A stretch of DNA of 64,000 bases, taken from the NCBI RefSeq assembly GCF_002242805.1, contig NZ_MCGQ01000005.1, positions 127,566 to 191,565 on the forward strand. The letters are read 5' to 3'. The DNA is from Streptomyces diastatochromogenes (GTDB lineage Bacteria > Actinomycetota > Actinomycetes > Streptomycetales > Streptomycetaceae). The notes beneath the pieces were generated by a model, which worked only from the letters and a program-made list of their open reading frames with translations, was not told the origin of the DNA and made no database searches. The translations under genes were made by a program, and so were the position numbers. Shown here piece after piece: positions 16,863-26,194 of the stretch (the first letter of the stretch is position 1; the number at the start of each line of letters is the position of its first letter).

Positions 16863-17698
16863 GCACAACGATCCTGCGGCACCGCCGGGGCCTCGGCCTG
16901 GGCCTGGTGGCCTGGCTGGCCGGCATCCTGTTCTTCCTGCCCATCGCGTGGATGGCCCTGACCTCCTTCCACTCCGAGGCGGACGCGGCGACCAACCCGC
17001 CCTCCTTCGCCGCCTCCCTCACCCTCGACGGCTACCGCGAGTTCTTCGGCACGGGCGGCGGGGCCAGTCCGTGGCCCGCGCTGATCAACTCCACGGTCGC
17101 CTCACTGGTCTCGACGCTGTGCGTGCTGCTCCTCGCCCTCCCGGCGGCGTACGCGCTCTCGATCCGGCCGGTCAAGAAGTGGACCGACGTCCTGTTCTTC
17201 TTCCTGTCCACGAAGATGCTGCCGGCGGTGGCGGGCCTGCTGCCGGTGTACCTCTTCGCGAAGAACGCCGGGATGCTCGACAACATCTGGCTGCTGGTCA
17301 TCCTCTACACCTCCATGAACCTGCCGATCGCGGTGTGGATGATGCAGTCCTTCCTCGCCGAGGTGCCGGTCGCGGTGATCGAGGCGGCGCAGATCGACGG
17401 CGCCCGCCTCCCGACGATCCTCGCCCGTGTGGTGGCCCCCATCGCCCTGCCCGGCATCGCCGCCACCGCCCTGATCTGCTTCATCTTCAGCTGGAACGAA
17501 CTGCTCTTCGCCCGAGTCCTGACGGGCGTGGTCGCCGAGACCGCCCCCGTCTTCCTGACCGGCTTCATCACCAGCCAGGGCCTGTTCCTGGCCAAGGTGT
17601 GCGCCGCGTCGCTCGTCATCTCCCTGCCGGTGCTCGCCGCGGGGTTCGCCGCCCAGGACAAGCTGGTCCAGGGCCTGTCGTTGGGAGCCGTGAAATGA
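16859..17698 (+). CDS. Polyol/sugar ABC permease (SmoG/MalG type)
   Basis: A 279-residue permease beginning at ATG 16859 inside the stop of its partner. It has six membrane spans and the EAA motif IEAAQIDGARLPTILARVVAP. The segment FFLSTKMLPAVAGLLPVYLF is characteristic of the mannitol/sorbitol permease SmoG family. Its stop overlaps the dehydrogenase start by 4 nt, so uptake and oxidation are coupled at the translational level. Confidence 0.88.
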   Translation: MSTTILRHRRGLGLGLVAWLAGILFFLPIAWMALTSFHSEADAATNPPSFAASLTLDGYREFFGTGGGASPWPALINSTVASLVSTLCVLLLALPAAYALSIRPVKKWTDVLFFFLSTKMLPAVAGLLPVYLFAKNAGMLDNIWLLVILYTSMNLPIAVWMMQSFLAEVPVAVIEAAQIDGARLPTILARVVAPIALPGIAATALICFIFSWNELLFARVLTGVVAETAPVFLTGFITSQGLFLAKVCAASLVISLPVLAAGFAAQDKLVQGLSLGAVK

Positions 17699-18684
17699 AG
17701 GCCGCCGTCATCGAGTCCGTGGGCCGCGCCGTCGTCACCGAGGTCCCGGACCCGACGCCAGGGCCCCGCGAGGTCGTCGTCGAGGTCGCCGCCTGCGGCC
17801 TGTGCGGCACCGATCTGCACATCCTCCAGGGCGAGTTCGCGCCCAAGCTGCCGATCGTCCCCGGGCACGAGTTCGCGGGCGAGGTGGTCGGGGTCGGCAC
17901 CCAGGTCACGGAGGTCGCGGTCGGCGACCGGGTGGCCGTGGACCCCTCCCTGTACTGCTACGAGTGCCGCTACTGCCGTACCGGCCACAACAACCTGTGC
18001 GAGCGGTGGGCCGCGATCGGCGTGACGACGGCGGGCGGCGCGGCCCAGTACGCCGTGGCCCCCGTGGCGAACTGCGTGAAGCTGCCCGAGCACGTCCGTA
18101 CCCAGGACGCGGCCCTGGTGGAGCCCCTGTCCTGTGCGGTACGCGGCTACGACGTCCTGCGCTCCCGCCTCGGCGCGCACGTCCTGATCTACGGCTCCGG
18201 GACCATGGGCCTGATGATGCTGGAGCTGGCCAAGCGCACGGGCGCGTCCAGCGTGGACGTGGTGGACGTGAACCCCGCCCGCCTGGAGACGGCCCGCCGC
18301 CTCGGCGTCTCGGCGTCCGCCGCGAACGCCGACGAACTGGACCGCCCGCAGGGCTGGGACGTGGTCGTCGACGCGACCGGCAACGCGGCGGCGATCCAGG
18401 ACGGCCTGGACCGGGTGGCCAAGGCGGGCACGTTCCTGCAGTTCGGGGTGGCCGACTACGCGACCCGGGTGACGATCGACCCGTACCGCATCTACATCCA
18501 GGAGATCACCATCACCGGTTCGATGGCGGTCCTGCACAGCTTCGAGCGGGCGGCCGAGCTGTTCGCGAACGGAGTCCTGGACCCCGAGGTGTTCATCAGC
18601 GACCGGATCCCGCTGGAGCGCTACCCCGAGGCGCTGGAGCAGTTCGCGGCGGGCGTGGGGCGGAAGATCGTGGTGGTGCCGTAG
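17695..18684 (+). CDS. Zinc-dependent sugar-alcohol dehydrogenase (MDR family)
   Basis: A 329-residue medium-chain dehydrogenase. The catalytic zinc ligands are Cys37 (CGLCGTD) and His58-Glu59 (PGHEFAGE). The structural zinc Cys88/91/94/102 are in CYECRYCRTGHNNLC. The Rossmann motif is GSGTMGLMML with an acidic DVN afterwards, favouring NAD+. It terminates the binding protein-permease-permease unit and probably oxidises the imported polyol (sorbitol, mannitol, arabitol or similar) to a ketose. The substrate is inferred from the transporter type. Confidence 0.85.
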   Translation: MKAAVIESVGRAVVTEVPDPTPGPREVVVEVAACGLCGTDLHILQGEFAPKLPIVPGHEFAGEVVGVGTQVTEVAVGDRVAVDPSLYCYECRYCRTGHNNLCERWAAIGVTTAGGAAQYAVAPVANCVKLPEHVRTQDAALVEPLSCAVRGYDVLRSRLGAHVLIYGSGTMGLMMLELAKRTGASSVDVVDVNPARLETARRLGVSASAANADELDRPQGWDVVVDATGNAAAIQDGLDRVAKAGTFLQFGVADYATRVTIDPYRIYIQEITITGSMAVLHSFERAAELFANGVLDPEVFISDRIPLERYPEALEQFAAGVGRKIVVVP

Positions 18685-18745
18685 GAGACCGCGTCGCAGG
18701 TGAGCGGAGGCCGCCGCGGCGAACTCGGCGGCCTCCGCCTTCCGC

Positions 18746-19327
18746 TCAGCCGCCGAAGTGGATCAGCGTCGCCCAGCGGCTGGGGCGGTCGGGCCAGCCG
18801 CCCGAGGTCCACTCCGCCAGCTGGTTCAGGATCCTGGCGGGCTCCACGGCCTCGCCCCGGCCGAGCCGCCGGGCCAGCGCCTGGTGGAACCGGCCCGCGA
18901 GAAACGCGGCCGCCGCGTCGTCGACCGGCCACAGCGTCCCGAAGGCGTGCGTGAATCCGGCCAGCACCAGGCCGGCGCAGAGCGTGATGGCCTCGTCCGT
19001 GAGGACTCTGCCGCCCCGGGCCGTGTCGCAGGCCGACAGGTATGCCAGAAAGGCGTGACCCTCCAGGTCGTGGACCGACAGCTCGGCCACGGAGAACGTG
19101 CCGTCGGCGAGCACCAGGCCACTGCGGGAGGGGTCTTCGGGCACGTTGACGGCATGGCAGGCGAAGTGCGCGACCGCGGCGCGGGACAGCGCCGAGGCCA
19201 GTGCGGTGTGCGTCGCGTCGGCCCCGACGAGCGGAACCGAGCCGGGGTAGGAGCCGGCCACCGCCTCCGCCTCGGCTCGTACGCCTGGCAGGTCCGCGTA
19301 CCCCCGCGTCACCGGCATCGCCACCAC
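18746..19327 (-). pseudogene. C-terminal fragment of a CHAT-domain protein
   Basis: A 193-codon open frame holds only the C-terminal CHAT (caspase-like) domain: AVAHFACHAVN with the His and YLSACDTARGG with the Cys of the dyad, then GLVLAGFTHAFGTLWPVDD. Complete CHAT proteins normally have several hundred further residues, often TPR repeats, before this block. Upstream of 19327 the frame is lost and the DNA resembles a different gene remnant. It starts at a GTG with no clear ribosome-binding site. Probably a truncated remnant, although a free-standing catalytic domain with an intact dyad cannot be excluded. Confidence 0.6.
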
Positions 19328-19344
19328 GGACGCCGACTGGGAAC

Positions 19345-19631
19345 GTGTTCCTGTGCCGTCCGACCCACGGCAACGAGCGCTACGCCGTGCCGCTCGCGGA
19401 GGCCGTGGACCTCATCACGGCCACCCGCGCGCGGCTCAACGGTCTGGCCAAGCGGTTCCGCTTCGTCGCCTCGGCCGCCATGCCCACGACCTCGTCTTCC
19501 GCTATCACGAAGCCCGTGACCCCGCCGATCAGGACCGGCTCCTGACCTGGCCCGCCGAGCGGCCTGTGACCTGGTTGGACGAGGTCGTCGCCGCGAACGG
19601 AGCAGCCGTTCCCCGGGTAAGGGAACGGTAA
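19345..19631 (+). pseudogene. Frameshifted gene remnant
   Basis: On the plus strand one frame reads THGNERYAVPLAEAVDLIT and RARLNGLAKRFRFVASA up to about 19480. A second frame continues sensibly with HDLVFRYHEARDPADQDRLL and TWLDEVVAANGAAVPRV to a stop at 19631. The two halves look like one protein broken by a frameshift, and no start is visible. The family is not recognised. Together with the CHAT fragment it marks a small degraded patch between two intact operons. Confidence 0.35.
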
Positions 19632-19656
19632 AGCGCCCCCGCTCGTTACCTCAGAC

Positions 19657-20832
19657 ATGACAGCTATGACCCCAGGCTCGAACATCCCTCTGTCGGCCGC
19701 CCGTGTGACGGTGGACGTCTCCGCACCGGTGCGGCTCGACGTGTCGGGCCTGCTGCTCACCGCCGACGGCAAGGTGCGCTCCGACGACGACTTCATCTTC
19801 TACAACCAGCCCGCCGGGCCGGGCGTGACGTACACGTCCGGTGGCGGCGCGGCGCCCGACGCGGTCACGGTGGACACCGCCGCTGTGCCGCCGGACATCG
19901 AGAAGATCGTGGTCACGGCCAGCCCGGACGCGGCCGGCCAGACCTTCCAGGGCATCGAGCCGACGGCCACGATCCGGGACGCGGACGGCGGCTCGGTCCT
20001 GGCCACGTTCACCCCGCCGCAGCTCGGCACGGAGACGGCGCTGGTGGTCGTGGAGATCTACCGGCGGGGCGACCAGTGGAAGGCCCGCGCCGTCGGCCAG
20101 GGGTACGCCAACGGACTGGCCGGCATCGCGACGGACTTCGGTGTGACGGTGGAGGAGCCCGCCGCCGCTCCGGCGGCCCCGCCGACGCCCGTCGCGCAGG
20201 CGCCGGTCGCGCCGCCCGCCCCGGCCGCTCCGCCCGCCCCGGTGCCCGGCGCCGGGAAGATCAACCTGGACAAGGGCCGGGTCAGCCTCCAGAAGAACCA
20301 GACCGTGTCCCTGGTCAAGGGCGGCCGCCCGCTGCTCTCCATGGTGCAGATGGGCCTCGGCTGGGAGCCCGCGTTCCGCGGCAAGGACATCGACCTGGAC
20401 GCCTCGGTCATCGCCTACGGCCCGCAGCGCAACGCCATCGACAGCTGCTACTTCGGCAAGCTGACGATCCTGAACGGCGCGATCAGACACTCGGGTGACA
20501 ACCTCACCGGCGAGGGCGGGGGCGACGACGAGGTGATCACGGTCGACCTCGGCCGCCTCCCCCAGGAGGTCACCGGCCTGGTCTTCACGGTCAACTCCTT
20601 CTCCGGCCAGAAGTTCACGGAGGTCGCCAAGGCCTACTGCCGCCTGGTGGACGCGGCCACGGGAGAGGAGCTGGTCCGCTTCGACCTCACCCACGCCGAG
20701 CCGCAGACGGGCGTGATGATGGCCAAGCTCGTCCGGCAGTTCTCCGGCGAGTGGGACATGACGGCGATGGGCGAGTTCGTGAAGGCACGGACGGTACGGA
20801 ACATGGTGGAGCCGGGGGCACGGGCGCTGTGA
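19657..20832 (+). CDS. Tandem TerD-domain protein
   Basis: A 391-residue cytoplasmic protein with two TerD-like domains. The N-terminal one (about residues 5-165) contains SDDDFIFYNQP and YRRGDQWKARAVGQGYANGL. The C-terminal one (about 205-391) contains LGWEPAFRGKDIDLDASV, ITILNG-type GKLTILNGAIRHSGD and VITVDLGRLPQEV. They are joined by a Pro/Ala-rich linker (residues about 168-202). The acidic loops are the Ca2+ sites of TerD proteins, linked to tellurite and other stress responses and very common in Streptomyces. Gene context gives no further clue. An in-frame ATG 9 nt downstream is an alternative start. Confidence 0.88.
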   Translation: MTAMTPGSNIPLSAARVTVDVSAPVRLDVSGLLLTADGKVRSDDDFIFYNQPAGPGVTYTSGGGAAPDAVTVDTAAVPPDIEKIVVTASPDAAGQTFQGIEPTATIRDADGGSVLATFTPPQLGTETALVVVEIYRRGDQWKARAVGQGYANGLAGIATDFGVTVEEPAAAPAAPPTPVAQAPVAPPAPAAPPAPVPGAGKINLDKGRVSLQKNQTVSLVKGGRPLLSMVQMGLGWEPAFRGKDIDLDASVIAYGPQRNAIDSCYFGKLTILNGAIRHSGDNLTGEGGGDDEVITVDLGRLPQEVTGLVFTVNSFSGQKFTEVAKAYCRLVDAATGEELVRFDLTHAEPQTGVMMAKLVRQFSGEWDMTAMGEFVKARTVRNMVEPGARAL

Positions 20833-20840
20833 CCGCACCG

Positions 20841-20879
20841 GTCGGAGCGGAGGGACGGCAGCTCCTCCCCCGCTCCGAC
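20841..20879. terminator. Bidirectional terminator-like hairpin
   Basis: GTCGGAGCGG (20841-20850) pairs perfectly with CCGCTCCGAC (20870-20879) around a 19-nt loop that itself contains GGAGG/CCTCC complementarity. It lies between the convergent TerD and CPBP genes. Confidence 0.65.
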
Positions 20880-20950
20880 CCGGCCGGCGGGCCACCCGGC
20901 GGGCATCGCCTCCGCAGGCCTCGGCTCCGCGGGCACCGGCTCCACAGGCG

Positions 20951-21820
20951 TCAGTTCCGCCGCCGCCCACGCTCCCGTACGCCGATCCACCAGCACACGG
21001 CGGCCAGCGGCACAGCGGACAGCGCCGTCAGCCACACCGGTCCGAGCCCGGCCCCGTCGTCCAACGCCTTCCCCAGCACGAGGAAGAGCACCATGTTGTT
21101 CCCGGCATGCACCAGACTCGGCACCCAGATCGTGCCGCTGCGCGTGTAGAACCAGACGAGGATCACTTCCTGGAGCTGGAAGGAGAGCGTCCACACCAGC
21201 AGCCCCACCAGCACGTTCGAGAAGTCGACGTAGCCGATGAACGCCAGCGGGAAGTGCCACACCGCCCAGATCAGGCCCGTGACGACGGCCGAGGGCACGG
21301 GCGCGCCGCTGAACAGCCTGGGCCGCAGATAGCTCGTCCACCCGAACTCCTCACCGCAGTACACCGGGGTGAGGATCAGCGCGACCGCCATCAGACCGAG
21401 CAGGGACAGGACTTGGTCGAGGCCGGGGAGAACACCGCCGGGGCCGGACAGGTCCGGGTGCCACAGACCCACGGCGGCCGCGAGGCCCAGGGTGCAGCCG
21501 GCTACGGCCGGCGGGCCGATCCACGCCAGCAGGTAGTACCGCCAGGCCTCCCGCAGCCGGAGCCGCAGGCCGGCGTCGGCGAATCCCTCCCGGGTGACCC
21601 AGCGGCGGACCACCACGGCCGCGAGCGCCGGCATGGTGAAGGCCGGCAGCTGGAGCAAGGGGTGCAGCGCGGACAGCCCGAGGAGCCCTCTCGCGCACAG
21701 CAGCCACAGCCACGTACCGGCGAAGGAGAGCGCGAGAAAGACACTCACGCCTCTCCGCCTCGTCGCCGCGTCGGCTTCGTTCCGGACGGGATGCCGTGTC
21801 CCGGTCGTCGTCACCGGCAT
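20951..21820 (-). CDS. CPBP-family intramembrane metalloprotease
   Basis: A 289-residue membrane protein with about eight hydrophobic segments. It has the three CPBP/Abi motifs: EEFGWTSYLRPRL, AVWHFPLAF and PSLVHAGNNMV. These Glu, His and Asn/His residues form the glutamic-type intramembrane active site of Rce1-like proteases. ATG 21820 is chosen with GAGAGG 6 nt upstream. Family members process prenylated or peptide substrates, or give self-immunity to bacteriocins. It is divergent from the two-component pair at 22033-24056, which might control it. Confidence 0.85.
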   Translation of the reverse strand: MPVTTTGTRHPVRNEADAATRRRGVSVFLALSFAGTWLWLLCARGLLGLSALHPLLQLPAFTMPALAAVVVRRWVTREGFADAGLRLRLREAWRYYLLAWIGPPAVAGCTLGLAAAVGLWHPDLSGPGGVLPGLDQVLSLLGLMAVALILTPVYCGEEFGWTSYLRPRLFSGAPVPSAVVTGLIWAVWHFPLAFIGYVDFSNVLVGLLVWTLSFQLQEVILVWFYTRSGTIWVPSLVHAGNNMVLFLVLGKALDDGAGLGPVWLTALSAVPLAAVCWWIGVRERGRRRN

Positions 21821-22032
21821 GTTCACCTCTCGGTCTCGGGTCGCTCAACCACCGCCGCCCGTCGGGCACTTGCTCTCCGGAGCGGCGGGGACAACCGTCG
21901 CCCGTGACGCGCCGGAGCACATCGCTGCGAGGAGTGAGGTGGTGGTCCCCTCTTCGCGGGAGCTGTCCGGGAGCCAGGTCTGGCTCTTTCGGGGGAGGTG
22001 CCCCGCACCGCGTCGTCCGTAGGGTTCGGGAC

Positions 22033-23268
22033 ATGCGCACAGTGATCAGGACAGCCATGGTCCGGGCCTGGTGGCGGGGGTGGCTCTTCTCGCTGGCCGG
22101 CGCCCTGCTCGCTCTGCCGCCGCTCGCCGTGGCACTGGTGTCGGCACCGCCGGGACGGCCCGCGGCGCTGCGTGTCGCCGGGTTCGCCCTCGGATTCGCC
22201 GTCGTGGTGGCGGTCATGGCCCTGCCCGGGGCGGCGAGACGCGGATGCGTTCGCCTGGTCAACGGGCTTCTTGCCGCGGGCGTGCCGGCGCCCCTGGAGC
22301 CGGCGCGCTCGCCCTGGGCCGGGCGACTGCGCACAGCGGCCTGGCTCCTGCTGCACCTGACCGTCGGCCCGGCGGTCGCCTTCCTCACGCTGCTCTGGAT
22401 GTTCGCGGGCCTCACGTTGCCCGCGGCATGGCTGGGCGACGGCGGTGACGTGGCCGTCCTGGTCGGCACCGTTCCCGCACCGCACGGCTGGCGGGGCGCG
22501 TGGACGCTGCCGGCCGGGGCCCTGTGCCTGGCGACGGCCGGTTGCCTCGCGGCCTGGAGTGCGGCGGCGCTGCGGCGGGCGGCCCGTCTCCTGCTCGGCC
22601 ACGGTCCGGCCGAGCGCCTCGCCGACGCCGAGGAACGGATGAGGACGCTGGCGGTGCGCAACCGCCTCGCCCAGGACCTGCACGACTCGATCGGGCACAC
22701 CCTGACGTCCTCCACCATCCAGGCGGCCGCCGCGCTGGAGCTGTGGGAGCAGGACCCGGAGGCGGCCCGACGTGCCGTCAGCACCATCGAGGAGACCTCA
22801 CGCGCGGCGATGGACGACCTCGACCACGTCGTCGGCATCCTGCGGGAGGAGCCGGGAACCGCGCGGCCGCAGGCCACCCTCGCGGACCTCGGCACGCTGG
22901 CCGGGCAGGTCCGGGCCGCGGGTGCCTCGCTCACCCTGGAGACGGAGGGCGACCTGGCCCGGGTGCCCGCCACGGTCTCCCGGGAGGCCTATCGCATCGT
23001 CCAGGAGGCGCTGACCAATGCGCTCAAGCACGGTACGGGGACCGGGATCCGCGTCCGTGCGGCCGTACGGGAGGGCCGTCTCCGGCTGGAGGTGACCAAC
23101 CCCGCCGTCACGCCGGCGGACCCGGACGGCCTGCCGGGCCGGCGCGGGCACGGGCTGGCCGGGATCGAGGAACGGGTGGGACTCCTGCGCGGCGCGATGT
23201 CGGCCGGGCCGGCGCGGGACGGCCGCTGGCACGTCGACGTCGACCTCCCGCTACGGTCGAGCCCATGA
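22033..23268 (+). CDS. Sensor histidine kinase, NarL/HisKA_3 type
   Basis: A 411-residue kinase. About four N-terminal membrane segments are followed by a DHp domain with phospho-acceptor His217 in DLHDSIGHTLTSS, and a HATPase_c domain with the N-box EALTNALKHG and the G-box GHGLAGIEERVGLL. The start at ATG 22033 gives a complete first membrane helix. The stop overlaps the response regulator start by 4 nt, so the pair is one unit. The signal is unknown; the short extracytoplasmic loops suggest sensing in or near the membrane. Confidence 0.88.
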   Translation: MRTVIRTAMVRAWWRGWLFSLAGALLALPPLAVALVSAPPGRPAALRVAGFALGFAVVVAVMALPGAARRGCVRLVNGLLAAGVPAPLEPARSPWAGRLRTAAWLLLHLTVGPAVAFLTLLWMFAGLTLPAAWLGDGGDVAVLVGTVPAPHGWRGAWTLPAGALCLATAGCLAAWSAAALRRAARLLLGHGPAERLADAEERMRTLAVRNRLAQDLHDSIGHTLTSSTIQAAAALELWEQDPEAARRAVSTIEETSRAAMDDLDHVVGILREEPGTARPQATLADLGTLAGQVRAAGASLTLETEGDLARVPATVSREAYRIVQEALTNALKHGTGTGIRVRAAVREGRLRLEVTNPAVTPADPDGLPGRRGHGLAGIEERVGLLRGAMSAGPARDGRWHVDVDLPLRSSP

Positions 23269-24056
23269 CCTTCACCGATGCGTCCACGGCACCGGCGGCG
23301 GGCTCGGCACCGGACGGCGAACCGCCCGTGACCGTGGTCGTCGTCGACGACGAGGAGCTGACCCGGGCCGGTCTGCGCACCCTGCTCGACGCCCGACCGG
23401 GGATCGACGTGGTCGGCGAGGCGGCGGACGGCACCGAGGTGCTGCCCCTGGTGACACGGCTGCGGCCCGATGTGGTGCTCATGGACGTGCGCATGCCCCG
23501 GCTGAACGGCATCGAGGCGACGAGGCTGCTGCGCGCGGAGCTGTCGGACCCGCCGAAGGTCGTGGTCATCACGACCTTCGAGAACGACGAGTACGTCTGG
23601 GAGGCGCTGCTGGCCGGCGCGGCGGGCTTCATCCGCAAGCGTGCCCCCTCGGCGGAGATCGCCCAGGCGATCCGCTTGGTGGCCGGCGGCGACACCCTGC
23701 TGTTCCCGGACACGCTGCGCCGGCTCGCCGGCCAGCACTTCGCGGCCGCGCCGGCCGGGCCGGGTCGCGCGGACCACAGGGCGGCGGCCCTGACCAACCG
23801 GGAGCGGGAGATCCTGCGGCTGATGGCCCGGGGCCTGTCCAACCAGCAGATCTCCGGGCGGCTGACGGTCAGCCTGGAGACGGTCAAAACGCATGTGGGC
23901 AACGTCCTGGCCAAGCTGAACGCCAACAACCGCACGCACGCGGTGGTGGTCGCCTACGAGACGGGCGTCCTCGTACCGGGAGCGGCGACGGCGGACGACG
24001 ACCCGGCGCGTCCTCACCCCGCCGGCCGCAACCCCTCCGTCAGCAACGCCAGGTAG
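23265..24056 (+). CDS. Response regulator, NarL/LuxR type
   Basis: A 263-residue regulator with an unusually long 20-residue N-terminal extension. The receiver domain has acidic Asp28-Asp29 and the phospho-acceptor Asp74 in VVLMDVRMPRLNGIEA. The C-terminal LuxR helix-turn-helix is LTNREREILRLMARGLSNQQ with TVKTHVGNVLAKL. It is translationally coupled to its kinase. Its last 43 bp overlap the 3' end of the convergent TetR gene. Confidence 0.9.
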   Translation: MTFTDASTAPAAGSAPDGEPPVTVVVVDDEELTRAGLRTLLDARPGIDVVGEAADGTEVLPLVTRLRPDVVLMDVRMPRLNGIEATRLLRAELSDPPKVVVITTFENDEYVWEALLAGAAGFIRKRAPSAEIAQAIRLVAGGDTLLFPDTLRRLAGQHFAAAPAGPGRADHRAAALTNREREILRLMARGLSNQQISGRLTVSLETVKTHVGNVLAKLNANNRTHAVVVAYETGVLVPGAATADDDPARPHPAGRNPSVSNAR

Positions 24057-24586
24057 CGCCGGATCTCCCGCCCCTGCCCGTTCGCCAGCTCCGAGGCGGT
24101 GGCCACCCCGTGCGCCAGCCGCAGCAGCTCGATCGGCTCCAGGTCGGCGCGGAGCACCCCCTCCGCCTGGGCCGCCTCCACCAGCCGGGAAGCCGCGCCC
24201 TTGACCGTCGTACCGCAGGCCGTCAGCGCGGCCGAGCTGCCGTCCGTGACCGCCGAGCCCAGCAGGGACTTCATCCCGCGCACCTGGATCGTGGCGACGC
24301 ACAGCTCGTTCAGCCACTCCATCAGCGCCTCGCCCGGCGGCAGTTCCCGGGCCAGCTCGTCGGCCCGGCTCCCCAGCGCCTCGATCCGGTCCACGTAGGC
24401 GGCCTCCAACAGCGCCTGCCGTGTGGGGAAGTGCCGGTAGAGGGTGCCCGAGCCGACGCCCGCCCGCTTGGCGATGTCGTCGAGTGACGCGTTCTCCCCA
24501 TGCTCGGCGAAGGCCTCCGCCGCCACCTTCAGCAATCGCTCGTAGTTGCGCCGAGCGTCCGCGCGCATGGGCCTGACCTGCGTCAT
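24014..24586 (-). CDS. TetR family repressor
   Basis: A 190-residue TetR regulator with helix-turn-helix ASLDDIAKRAGVGSGTLYRHF near residues 35-55. ATG 24586 has AAGGAG 7 nt upstream. It is divergent from the DHA2-type exporter at 24740; the 153-bp gap between them holds a 16-bp-arm inverted repeat (24606-24654) that is the obvious operator region. This is the classic arrangement of a drug-responsive repressor controlling itself and an efflux pump. Confidence 0.9.
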   Translation of the reverse strand: MTQVRPMRADARRNYERLLKVAAEAFAEHGENASLDDIAKRAGVGSGTLYRHFPTRQALLEAAYVDRIEALGSRADELARELPPGEALMEWLNELCVATIQVRGMKSLLGSAVTDGSSAALTACGTTVKGAASRLVEAAQAEGVLRADLEPIELLRLAHGVATASELANGQGREIRRYLALLTEGLRPAG

Positions 24587-24605
24587 CCAGTTACTCCTTG
24601 CAAAC

Positions 24606-24654
24606 CGGGGACTCTCTCCGTATTTTATCGAGCACTAAACGGAGACAGTCCCCG
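24606..24654. promoter_or_regulatory. Long inverted repeat: TetR operator/divergent promoter
   Basis: CGGGGACTCTCTCCGT (24606-24621) and ACGGAGACAGTCCCCG (24639-24654) are complementary at 15 of 16 positions and flank an AT-rich 17-bp centre that contains TATTTTA-like -10 material. Position and symmetry suit a pair of repressor sites covering both divergent promoters. Confidence 0.75.
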
Positions 24655-24739
24655 CTTATCGCCGTGTGCTCCGCGGACAGCCCGTGCCGCTGCCCGTGTG
24701 TGCCGTCGCGCCCGGGGACGTCCAGACCGGGAGAACGCC

Positions 24740-26194
24740 ATGTCTGCGCCGTCCAGCCCGTCCGCACCGTCCGCCACCGCCGACGCCACCTCCGCACCCT
24801 CGCCTCCCGCGCGCCTCGGCACCACCCTCCTCGTCATCGTCACCGCCTACCTGATGGTCGGCGTCGACTCCACCGTCGTCAACGTGGCACTGCCCGACAT
24901 CGCACAGGGCCTGCACTTCAGCCGGACCGGCCTGTCCTGGGTGCTCAACGCCTACACGCTCGCCTTCGGCGGCCTGCTGCTGCTCGGCGGGCGGATCGGG
25001 GACATCGTCGGCCGCCGCCGCACACTCGCCGCCGGTGCCCTGCTGTTCGCCCTGTCCTCCCTGCTCGGCGGCCTCGCCACCGAGGGCGGCTGGCTGCTCG
25101 CGGCCCGCGCGCTCCAGGGACTCGGCGGCGCCCTGATCGCGCCCAGCACCCTCGCCCTGATCACCACCAGCTTCCCCGAGGGACCCCGCCGCCACCACGC
25201 CCTGAGCGTCTACTCCTCCATGGCCGGCATCGGCGGCTCGGTCGGCCTGGTCCTCGGCGGCCTGCTCACCTCCTGGGCCTCCTGGCGCTGGGCCCTGCTC
25301 ATCAACGTCCCCATCGGCCTCGCCCTCGTCCTCGCCCTGCCCCGCTTCGTCACCGAGACCCCGCGCCACGCGGGCCGCTTCGACCTCGCCGGCGCACTGA
25401 CCGGGACGGCCGGGACGACCTCGCTGGTATACGCGTTCATCCGGGCCTCGGAGACGGGCTGGAGCGACACCCGGGCCCTGCTCGGCTTCATCGCGGCGGC
25501 CGCGCTGCTGGCCGGCTTCGCGCTGGTCGAGGCCCGGGCCGACCAGCCGGTCATGCCGCTCGGCCTGTTCTCCGACCGCAACCGGGCGGGCGGCTACGCG
25601 AGCATCCTGCTGCTGCCCGCGGGCATGTTCGGCGCCTTCTACTTCCTCACCCTGATCTGCCAGCAGGTCCTGGACTACAGCCCGTTGCGCGCGGGCTTCG
25701 CCTTCCTGCCGATGACCCTGGTGATGTTCACGACCGTACGGCTGGTGCCCCGCCTGCTGGCCCGGTTCGGCACCAAGCCGGTGCTGCTGACGGGGATGAC
25801 GCTGGTCGCCGCCGGCGCCGGCTGGCTGTGGCGGCTGGGGCCCGGGGACGGCTATGCGGCCGGACTGCTCGGCCCGCTGCTGCTGTTGGGGCTGGGGGTG
25901 GGTCTGAGCTTCATGCCGCTCAACGCGACGATCCTGTCCGCCGTCGAGCCCCGGGAGGCGGGTGCTGCCTCCGGCCTGCTGCAGACCCTGCAGTGGCTGG
26001 GCGGCACGGTGGGACTGTCCGTCCTGGTCACGGTGTACGGCACGGCGACCCGGCACAGCACCGGATCGCCGGACGCCGTCCTCACCCATGGGGCGGCCCG
26101 CGCCTTCGGCGTCGGCGCGTTGATCGCCCTGGCCGCGCTGGTGGTCGCGGCATCGGTGATCACCGGCCGGCGCGGGCCCGCCCGCAACGTCTAG
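24740..26194 (+). CDS. MFS drug exporter, DHA2 (EmrB/QacA) type, 14 TM
   Basis: A 484-residue exporter with about 14 hydrophobic segments. It has the motif D1-like [16 protein letters not shown], motif [15 protein letters not shown] and motif C region [18 protein letters not shown] lies 6 nt before ATG 24740. It is controlled by the divergent TetR gene by context. Substrates of this class are hydrophobic or cationic drugs; the specific one cannot be read. The stop codon overlaps the convergent ACC deaminase stop by 3 bases. Confidence 0.88.
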   Translation: MSAPSSPSAPSATADATSAPSPPARLGTTLLVIVTAYLMVGVDSTVVNVALPDIAQGLHFSRTGLSWVLNAYTLAFGGLLLLGGRIGDIVGRRRTLAAGALLFALSSLLGGLATEGGWLLAARALQGLGGALIAPSTLALITTSFPEGPRRHHALSVYSSMAGIGGSVGLVLGGLLTSWASWRWALLINVPIGLALVLALPRFVTETPRHAGRFDLAGALTGTAGTTSLVYAFIRASETGWSDTRALLGFIAAAALLAGFALVEARADQPVMPLGLFSDRNRAGGYASILLLPAGMFGAFYFLTLICQQVLDYSPLRAGFAFLPMTLVMFTTVRLVPRLLARFGTKPVLLTGMTLVAAGAGWLWRLGPGDGYAAGLLGPLLLLGLGVGLSFMPLNATILSAVEPREAGAASGLLQTLQWLGGTVGLSVLVTVYGTATRHSTGSPDAVLTHGAARAFGVGALIALAALVVAASVITGRRGPARNV

